Both the position numbers and the translations under genes were made by a program. 64,000 nt of DNA from Pseudorasbora parva (Eukaryota > Chordata > Actinopteri > Cypriniformes > Gobionidae): assembly GCF_024679245.1 (NCBI RefSeq), contig NC_090185.1, forward strand, positions 3,443,464 through 3,507,463, read 5' to 3'. Position 1 is the first letter of the stretch, and every line of letters begins with the position of its first letter. Under the pieces are notes generated by a model, which worked only from the letters and a program-made list of their open reading frames with translations, was not told where the DNA came from and did not search any database. Below, piece by piece: positions 54,581 to 64,000 of the stretch.

Positions 54581-57497
54581 TATGACATGAAGTCAAAATT
54601 AACAAAAATTCAAAATTACGACAGTGTATACTATTACGTAAAAGTGACATTTTTCAATTATCTCAAAAACATCTAAATGGACAAAAATGCACAATTACTA
54701 CAGTGTATACTATTACGTAAAAGTGAAATTATTCAATTATCACATGAAGTCAAAATGAACAAAAATTAAAAATTACGACAGTGTATACTATTACGTAAAA
54801 TTGCAATTTTTCAGTTTTCTCAAAAACATCTAAATGGACAAAAATGCACAATTACTACAGTGTATACTATTACATAAGAGTGTGAATTATTCATTTATCA
54901 CATGAAGTCAAAAATGAACAAAAATTCAAAATTACGACAGTGTATACCATTACGTAAAAGTGACATTTTTCAATTGTCTCAAAAACATCTAAATGGACAA
55001 AAATAAACAAATACTACAGTGTATACTATTACGTAAAAGGGAAATTATTCAATTATCACATGAAGTAAAAAATGAACAAAAATTTCAAAATTACGACAGT
55101 GTATACTATTACGTAAAAGTGACATTTTTCAATTATCTCAAAAACATCTAAATGGACAAAAATGCACAATTACTACAGTGTATACTATTACGTAAAAGTG
55201 AAATTATTCAATTATGACATGAAGTCAAAATTAACAAAAATTCAAAATTACGACAGTGTATACTATTACGTAAAATTGCAATTTTTCAATTTTCTCAAAA
55301 ACATCTAAATGGACAAAAATTCACAATTACTACAGTGTATACTATTACATAAGAGTGTGAATTATTCAATTATCACATGAAGTCAAAAATAAACAAAAAT
55401 TCAAAATTACGACAGTGTATACCATTACGTAAAAGTGACATTTTTCAATTATCTCAAAAACATCTAAATGGACAAAAATAAACAAATACTACAGTATATA
55501 CTATTACGTAAAAGTGAAATTATTCAATTATCACATGAAGTCAAAATGGACAAAAATTCAAAATTACGACAGTGTATACTATTACGTAAAAGTGACATTT
55601 TTCAATTATCTCAAAAACATCTAAATGGACAAAAATGCACAATTACTACAGTGTATACTATTACGTAAAAGTGAAATTATTCAATTATCACATGAAGTCA
55701 AAATGGACAAAAATTCAAAATTACGACAGTGTATACTATTACGTAAAAGTGACATTTTTCAATTATCTCAAAAACATCTAAATGGACAAAAATGCACAAT
55801 TACTACAGTGTATACTATTACATAAGAGTGTGAATTATTCAATTATCACATGAAGTCAAAAATGAACAAAAATTCAAAATTACGACAGTGTATACTATTA
55901 CGTAAAAGTGACATTTTTCAATTATCTCAAAAACATCTAAATGGCCAAAAATGCACAATTACTACAGTGTATAATATTACGTAAAAGTGAAATTATTCAA
56001 TTATGACATGAAGTCAAAATTAACAAAAATTCAAAATTACGACAGTGTATACTATTACGTAAAATTGACATTTTTCAATTATCTCAAAAACATCTAAATG
56101 GACAAAAATGCACAATTACTACAGTGTATACTATTACGTAAAAGTGAAATTATTCAATTATCACATGAAGTCAAAATGAACAAAAATTAAAAATTACGAC
56201 AGTGTATACTATTACGTAAAATTGCAATTTTTCAGTTTTCTCAAAAACATCTAAATGGACAAAAATGCACAATTACTACAGTGTATACTATTACATAAGA
56301 GTGTGAATTATTCAATTATCACATGAAGTCAAAAATGAACAAAAATTCAAAATTACGACAGTGTATACCATTACGTAAAAGTGACATTTTTCAATTGTCT
56401 CAAAAACATCTAAATGGACAAAAATAAACAAATACTACAGTGTATACTATTACGTAAAAGGGAAATTATTCAATTATCACATGAAGTAAAAAATGAACAA
56501 AAATTTCAAAATTACGACAGTGTATACTATTACGTAAAAGTGACATTTTTCAATTATCTCAAAAACATCTAAATGGACAAAAATGCACAATTACTACAGT
56601 GTATACTATTAAGTAAAAGTGAAATTATTCAATTATCACATGAAGTCAAAATGGACAAAAATTCAAAATTACGACAGTGTATACTATTACGTAAAAGTGA
56701 CATTTTTTAATTATCTCAAAAACATCTAAATAGACAAAAATGCACAATTACTACAGTGTATACTATTACATAAGAGTGTGAATTATTCAATTATCACATG
56801 AAGTCAAAAATGAACAAAAATTCAAAATTACGACAGTGTATACCATTACGTAAAAGTGACATTTTTTCAATTATCTCAAAAACATGTAAATGGACAAAAA
56901 TAAACAAATACTACAGTGTATACTATTACGTAAAAGGGAAATTATTCAATTATCACATGAAGTAAAAAATGAACAAAAAATTCTAAATTACGACAGTGTA
57001 TACTATTACGTAAAAGTGACATTTTTCAATTATCTCAAAAACATCTAAATGGACAAAAATGCACAATTACTACAGTGTATACTATTACATAAAAGTGAAA
57101 TTATTCAATTATCACATGAAGTCAAAATGGACAAAAATTCAAAATTACGACAGTGTATACTATTACGTAAAAGTGACATTTTTCAATTATCTCAAAAACA
57201 TCTAAATGGACAAAAATTCACAATTACTACAGTGTATACTATTACGTAAAAGTGAAATTATTCAATTATCACATGAAGTCAAAATGAACAAAAATTAAAA
57301 ATTACGACAGTGTATACTATTACGTAAAATTGCAATTTTTCAGTTTTCTCAAAAACATCTAAATGGACAAAAATGCACAATTACTACAGTGTATACTATT
57401 ACATAAGAGTGTGAATTATTCAATTATCACATGAAGTCAAAAATGAACAAAAATTCAAAATTACGACAGTGTATACCATTACGTAAAAGTGACATTT
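54557..57497 (+). repeat. 2.9 kb block, second copy (offset 12487)
   Basis: This matches 42070-45010. GGCC is at 55943 and the GCACAATTAC head is unchanged at about 55951. The match ends near 57497, where this copy has GTGACATTTTTTCAATT and a CATGTAAATGG tail in place of AATTGTCTC. The left edge coincides, within about 25 bases, with the right edge of the 48355-54580 block. Confidence 0.83.
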
Positions 57498-60400
57498 TTT
57501 CAATTATCTCAAAAACATGTAAATGGACAAAAATAAACAAATACTACAGTGTATACTATTACGTAAAAGGGAAATTATTCAATTATCACATGAAGTAAAA
57601 AATGAACAAAAAATTCTAAATTACGACAGTGTATACTATTACGTAAAAGTGACATTTTTCAATTATCTCAAAAACATCTAAATGGACAAAAATGCACAAT
57701 TACTACAGTGTATACTATTACATAAAAGTGAAATTATTCAATTATCACATGAAGTCAAAATGGACAAAAATTCAAAATTACGACAGTGTATACTATTACG
57801 TAAAAGTGACATTTTTCAATTATCTCAAAAACATCTAAATGGACAAAAATGCACAATTACTACAGTGTATACTATTACGTAAAAGTGAAATTATTCAATT
57901 ATGACATGAAGTCAAAATTAACAAAAATTAAAAATTACGACAGTGTATACTATTGCGTAAAATTGCAATTTTTCAATTTTCTCAAAAACATCTAAATGGA
58001 CAAAAATTCACAATTACTACAGTGTATACTATTACATAAGAGTGTGAATTATTCAATTATCACATGAAGTCAAAATGAACAAAAATTCAAAATTACGACA
58101 GTGTATACCATTACGTAAAAGTGACATTTTTCAATTATCTCAAAAACATCTAAATGGACAAAAATAAACAAATACTACAGTATATACTATTACGTAAAAG
58201 TGAAATTATTCAATTATCACAAGAAGTCAAAATGGACAAAAATTCAAAATTACGACAGTGTATACTATTACGTAAAAGTGACATTTTTCAATTATCTCAA
58301 AAACATCTAAATGGACAAAAATGCACAATTACTACAGTGTATACTATTACGTAAAAGTGAAATTATTCAATTATCACATGAAGTCAAAATGGACAAAAAT
58401 TCAAAATTACGACAGTGTATACTATTACGTAAAAGTGACATTTTTCAATTATCTCAAAAACATCTAAATGGACAAAAATGCACAATTACTACAGTGTATA
58501 CTATTACATAAGAGTGTGAATTATTCAATTATCACATGAAGTCAAAAATGAACAAAAATTCAAAATTACGACAGTGTATACTATTACGTAAAAGTGACAT
58601 TTTTCAATTATCTCAAAAACATCTAAATGGACAAAAATGCACAATTACTACAGTGTATAATATTACGTAAAAGTGAAATTATTCAATTATGACATGAAGT
58701 CAAAATTAACAAAAATTCAAAATTACGACAGTGTATACTATTACGTAAAAGTGACATTTTTCAATTATCTCAAAAACATCTAAATGGACAAAAATGCACA
58801 ATTACTACAGTGTATACTATTACGTAAAAGTGAAATTATTCAATTATCACATGAAGTCAAAAATGAACAAAAATTAAAAATTACGACAGTGTATACTATT
58901 ACGTAAAATTGCAATTTTTCAGTTTTCTCAAAAACATCTAAATGGACAAAAATGCACAATTACTACAGTGTATACTATTACATAAGAGTGTGAATTATTC
59001 AATTATCACATGAAGTCAAAAATGAACAAAAATTCAAAATTACGACAGTGTATACCATTACGTAAAAGTGACATTTTTCAATTGTCTCAAAAACATCTAA
59101 ATGGACAAAAATAAACAAATACTACAGTGTATACTATTACGTAAAAGGGAAATTATTCAATTATCACATGAAGTAAAAAATGAACAAAAATTTCAAAATT
59201 ACGACAGTGTATACTATTACGTAAAAGTGACATTTTTCAATTATCTCAAAAACATCTAAATGGACAAAAATGCACAATTACTACAGTGTATACTATTAAG
59301 TAAAAGTGAAATTATTCAATTATCACATGAAGTCAAAATGGACAAAAATTCAAAATTACGACAGTGTATACTATTACGTAAAAGTGACATTTTTTAATTA
59401 TCTCAAAAACATCTAAATAGACAAAAATGCACAATTACTACAGTGTATACTATTACATAAGAGTGTGAATTATTCAATTATCACATGAAGTCAAAAATGA
59501 ACAAAAATTCAAAATTACGACAGTGTATACTATTACGTAAAAGTGACATTTTTCAATTATCTCAAAAACATCTAAATGGACAAAAATGCACAATTACTAC
59601 AGTGTATACTATTACGTAAAAGTGTGAATTATTCAATTATCACATGAAGTCAAAATGGACAAAAATTCTAAATTACCACAGTGTATACTATTACGTAAAA
59701 GTGACATTTTTCAATTATCTCAAAAACATCTAAATGGACAAAAATGCACAATTACTACAGTGTATACTTTTACGTAAAAGTGTGAATTATTCAATTATCA
59801 CATGAAGTCAAAATGGACAAAAATTCAAAATTACGACAGTGTATACTATTACGTAAAAGTGACATTTTTCAATTATCTCAAAAACATCTAAATGGACAAA
59901 AATTCACAATTACTACAGTGTATACTATTACGTAAAAGTGAAATTATTCAATTATCACATGAAGTAAAAAATGAACAAAAAATTCAAATTACGACAGTGT
60001 ATACTATTACGTAAAAGTGACATTTTTCAATTATCTCAAAAACATCTAAATGGACAAAAATGCACAATTACTACAGTGTATACTATTACGTAAAAGTGAA
60101 ATTATTCAATTATCACATGAAGTCAAAATGAACAAAAATTAAAAATTACGACAGTGTATACTATTACGTAAATTTGCAATTTTTCAATTTTCTCAAAAAC
60201 ATCTAAATGGACAAAAATGCACAATTACTACAGTGTATACTATTACATAAGAGTGAAATTATTCAATTATCACATGAAGTAAAAAATGAACAAAAAATTC
60301 AAAATTACGACAGTGTATACTATTACGTAAAAGTGACATTTTTCAATTATCTCAAAAACATCTAAATGGACAAAAATGCACAATTACTACAGTGTATACT

Positions 60401-63400
60401 ATTACGTAAAAGTGTGAATTATTCAATTATCACATGAAGTCAAAATGGACAAAAATTCAAATTTACGACAGTGTATACTATTACGTAAAAGTGACATTTT
60501 TCAATTATCTCAAAAACATCTAAATGGACAAAAATGCACAATTACTACAGTGTATACTATTACGTAAAAGTGTGAATTATTCAATTATCACATGAAGTCA
60601 AAATGGACAAAAATTCAAAATTACGACAGTGTATACTATTACGTAAAAGTGACATTTTTCAATTATCTCAAAAACATCTAAATGGACAAAAATGCACAAT
60701 TACTACAGTGTATACTATTACATAAAAGTGAAATTATTCAATTATCACATGAAGTCAAAATGGACAAAAATTCAAAATTACGACAGTGTATACTATTTTG
60801 TAAAAGTGACATTTTTCAATTATCTCAAAAACATCTAAATGGACAAAAATTCACAATTACTACAGTGTATACTATTACGTAAAAGTGAAATTATTCAATT
60901 ATCACATGAAGTAAAAAATGAACAAAAAATTCAAAATTACGACAGTGTATACTATTACGTAAAAGTGACATTTTTCAATTATCTCAAAAACATCTAAATG
61001 GACAAAAATGCACAATTACTACAGTGTATACTATTACGTAAAAGTGAAATTATTCAATTATGACATGAAGTCAAAATTAACAAAAATTAAAAATTACGAC
61101 AGTGTATACTATTACGTAAAATTGCAATTTTTCAATTTTCTCAAAAACATCTAAATGGACAAAAATGCACAATTACTACAGTGTATACTATTACATAAGA
61201 GTGTGAATTATTCAATTATCACATGAAGTCAAAAATGAACAAAAATTCAAAATTACGACAGTGTATACCATTACGTAAAAGTGACATTTTTTCAATTATC
61301 TCAAAAACATGTAAATGGACAAAAATAAACAAATACTACAGTGTATACTATTACGTAAAAGGGAAATTATTCAATTATCACATGAAGTAAAAAATGAACA
61401 AAAAATTCTAAATTACGACAGTGTATACTATTACGTAAAAGTGACATTTTTCAATTATCTCAAAAACATCTAAATGGACAAAAATGCACAATTACTACAG
61501 TGTATACTATTAAGTAAAAGTGAAATTATTCAATTATCACATAAAGTCAAAATGGACAAAAATTCAAAATTACGACAGTGTATACTATTACGTAAAAGTG
61601 ACATTTTTCAATTATCTCAAAAAAACATCTAAATGGACAAAAATGCACAATTACTACAGTGTATACTATTACATAAGAGTGTGAATTATTAAATTATCAC
61701 ATGAAGTCAAAAATGAACAAAAATTCAAAATTACGACAGTGTATACTTTTACGTAAAAGTGACATTTTTCAATTATCTCAAAAACATCTAAATGGACAAA
61801 AATGCACAATTACTACAGTGTATACTATTACGTAAAAGTGTGAATTATTCAATTATCACATGAAGTCAAAATGGACAAAAATTCAAAATTACGACAGTGT
61901 ATACTATTACGTAAAAGTGACATTTTTCAATTATCTCAAAAACATCTAAATGGACAAAAATGCACAATTACTACAGTGTATACTATTACGTAAAAGTGTG
62001 AATTATTCAATTATCACATGAAGTCAAAATGGACAAAAATTCAAAATTACGACAGTGTATACTATTACGTAAAAGTGACATTTTTCAATTATCTCAAAAA
62101 CATCTAAATGGACAAAAATGCACAATTACTACAGTGTATACTATTACATAAAAGTGAAATTATTCAATTATCACATGAAGTCAAAATGGACAAAAATTCA
62201 AAATTACGACAGTGTATACTATTACGTAAAAGTGACATTTTTCAATTATCTCAAAAACATCTAAATGGACAAAAATTCACAATTACTACAGTGTATACTA
62301 TTATGTAAAAGTGAAATTATTCAATTATCACATGAAGTAAAAAATGAACAAAAAATTCAAAATTACGACAGTGTATACTATTACGTAAAAGTGACATTTT
62401 TCAATTTTCTCAAAAACATCTAAATGGACAAAAATGCACAATTACTACAGTGTATACTATTACATAAAAGTGAAATTATTCAATTATCACATGAAGTCAA
62501 AATGGACAAAAATTCAAAATTACGACAGTGTATACTATTACGTAAAAGTGACATTTTTCAATTATCTCAAAAACATCTAAATGGACAAAAATTCACAATT
62601 ACTACAGTGTATACTATTACGTAAAAGTGAAATTGATCAATTATCGCATGAAGTAAAAAATGAACAAAAAATTCAAAATTACGACAGTGTATACTATTAC
62701 GTAAAAGTGACATTTTTCAATTATCTCAAAAACATCTAAATGGACAAAAATGCACAATTACTACAGTGTATACTATTACGTAAAAGTGAAATTATTCAAT
62801 TATCACATGAAGTCAAAATGAACAAAAATTAAAAATTACGACAGTGTATACTATTACGTAAATTTGCAATTTTTCAATTTTCTCAAAAACATCTAAATGG
62901 ACAAAAATGCACAATTACTACAGTGTATACTATTACATAAGAGTGAAATTATTCAATTATCACATAAAGTCAAAAATGAACAAAAATTCAAAATTACGAC
63001 AGTGTATACCATTACGTAAAAGTGACATTTTTCAATTATCTCAAAAACATCTAAATGGACAAAAATAAACAAATACTACAGTGTATACTATTAAGTAAAA
63101 GTGAAATTATTCAATTATCACATGAAGTCAAAATGGACAAAAATTCAAAATTACGACAGTGTATACTATTACGTAAAAGTGACATTTTTCAATTATCTCA
63201 AAAACATCTAAATGGACAAAAATGCACAATTACTACAGTGTATACTATTACGTAAAAGTGAAATTATTCAATTATCACATGAAGTCAAAATGAACAAAAA
63301 TTAAAAATTACGACAGTGTATACTATTACGTAAAAGTGACATTTTTCAATTATCTCAAAAACATCTAAATGGACAAAAATTCACAATTACTACAGTGTAT

Positions 63401-63430
63401 ACTATTACGTAAAAGTGAAATTATTCAATT
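57365..63430 (+). repeat. 6.1 kb block, second copy (offset about 8850)
   Basis: This matches 48355-54580. Differences noted are one A less in TCAAAATGAAC near 58070, one A more in TCAAAAATGAAC near 58858, CACAAGAAG near 58218, AATTCTAAATTACCAC near 59666, AATTCAAATTACG near 59983, TACTTTTACG near 61745, and TTCAAAATT near 61880 where the first copy has TTACAAAATT. Few changes over 6 kb point to a recent duplication. Confidence 0.9.
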
Positions 63431-64000
63431 ATCACATGAAGTAAAAAATGAACAAAAAATTCAAAATTACGACAGTGTATACTATTACGTAAAAGTGACA
63501 TTTTTCAATTATCTCAAAAACATCTAAATGGACAAAAATGCACAATTACTACAGTGTATACTATTACGTAAAAGTGAAATTATTCAATTATCACATGAAG
63601 TCAAAATGAACAAAAATTAAAAATTACGACAGTGTATACTATTACGTAAATTTGCAATTTTTCAATTTTCTCAAAAACATCTAAATGGACAAAAATGCAC
63701 AATTACTACAGTGTATACTATTACATAAGAGTGAAATTATTCAATTATCACATGAAGTAAAAAATGAACAAAAAATTCAAAATTACGACAGTGTATACTA
63801 TTACGTAAAAGTGACATTTTTCAATTATCTCAAAAACATCTAAATGGACAAAAATGCACAATTACTACAGTGTATACTATTACGTAAAAGTGTGAATTAT
63901 TCAATTATCACATGAAGTCAAAAATGAACAAAAATTCAAAATTACGACAGTGTATACCATTACGTAAAAGTGACATTTTTTCAATTATCTCAAAAACATG
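63431..64000 (+). repeat. Array continues to the window end
   Basis: About 63431-63920 matches 51103-51592 at offset about 12328, including GTAAATTTGC at 63646 and the TTACATAAGAGTGAAATT monomer. The last 80 bases switch to the GTATACCATTACG and GTGACATTTTTTC form seen near 52.4 kb. The sequence stops inside half B, at a CATG tail, so the array runs on. Confidence 0.85.

Larger units (their letters stand above)
1..64000 (+). repeat. Satellite array of 157-159 bp A-B monomers filling the window
   Basis: Every part of the window reads as the same head-to-tail repeat on the + strand, with a monomer start (ATGGACAAAAA or a close variant) about every 157-159 bp and a half-unit start about every 79 bp. 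The window holds roughly 405 monomers or 810 half-units. Base composition is about 26% GC. The + strand is A-rich: in the plain monomer I count 70 A and 46 T. There is no inversion, no insertion of unrelated sequence, and no stretch of 300 bases free of the repeat. Both window ends lie inside the array. Variation consists of point changes, 1-2 base indels in A runs, and gain or loss of whole monomers. Such arrays in eukaryotes usually sit in centromeric, pericentromeric or subtelomeric heterochromatin, but nothing here shows which. I do not recognise the family. Confidence 0.98.

Noticed and set aside
778..63255. About 70 open frames of 63-100 codons on the + strand with near-identical products
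   Set aside because: They are satellite artefacts. The typical 201 nt frame is half A (78) plus half B (79) plus 44 nt of the next monomer, ending at the TAA of TTACGTAA. The monomer is 157-158 bp, so frames cannot continue. There is no codon-level conservation, and one-base indels are tolerated everywhere.
1..64000. CRISPR-like look: a conserved 27 bp core at regular spacing
   Set aside because: The sequences between cores are not unique spacers. They are the remaining parts of half A and half B and recur hundreds of times. The period and AT-rich eukaryote-like satellite structure do not fit a CRISPR array.
1..64000. Transposon, retroelement, rDNA, tRNA or telomere repeats inside the array
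   Set aside because: I looked for breaks in the monomer register and for non-repeat sequence and found none. No terminal repeats, target-site duplications or telomere-type short repeats are visible.
1..64000. The whole window as an assembly artefact (false duplication)
   Set aside because: The copies differ by private point changes, single-base indels and monomer gains or losses, and shared variants have a consistent nested order. That pattern fits real array evolution. Local copy-number errors cannot be excluded without reads.
1..64000. Naming the host species or satellite family
   Set aside because: I do not recognise the consensus, and composition and monomer length alone fit many plants and animals. 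A guess would be unsupported.

Overview
The whole 64 kb window is one uninterrupted head-to-tail satellite DNA array. I see no protein gene, RNA gene, transposon or unique-sequence island in it, and neither array edge falls inside the window. The monomer is 157-159 bp, about 26% GC and A-rich on the + strand, which gives about 405 tandem copies. Each monomer is a dimer of two related half-units, A (78 bp in the plain form) and B (79 bp). They are identical over a 27 bp core that carries the palindromes GTATAC and TTACGTAA, and they differ mainly in the last quarter. The array is therefore a 79 bp repeat that became a 157 bp A-B repeat and was then organised into higher-order repeats (HORs) of about 1.3 to 9 kb.

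This architecture indicates a eukaryotic nuclear genome, most likely a centromeric, pericentromeric, subtelomeric or other heterochromatic block. I do not recognise the family and cannot name the organism.

Layout. From 1 to about 15.9 kb there is a left HOR family with three copies of a 2.2-2.3 kb unit (1, 3001 and 11058), embedded in a larger duplication (2205-7475 and 10261-15848) and containing a 1263 bp tandem duplication (6250-7475 and 7513-8738). From 15.9 to 20.6 kb the order is a fine mosaic of pieces. From 20.6 to 23.4 kb the 9.5-12.2 kb segment recurs. From 23.7 to 34.1 kb a 4.4-4.5 kb segment occurs twice. From 32.1 to 39.6 kb there are three tandem units of 2770, 2612 and about 2130 bp. 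From 39.6 to 64 kb overlapping HOR blocks recur at offsets of 3002, 4110, 8850, 12330 and 12487 bp. A 0.9 kb segment at 39.6-40.5 kb matches 12.8-13.7 kb, so both halves of the window derive from one ancestral HOR.

Most copy offsets change by whole monomers (157-159 bp), as expected from unequal exchange in monomer register. Six chimeric half-units show exchange out of register, between A and B, and shift the phase by half a monomer. Short open frames of 63-100 codons recur throughout, but they are by-products of the repeat and not genes.

Copy relations were read by eye from shared variants and constant offsets. Block edges are good to a few tens of bases unless a discriminating base is stated.
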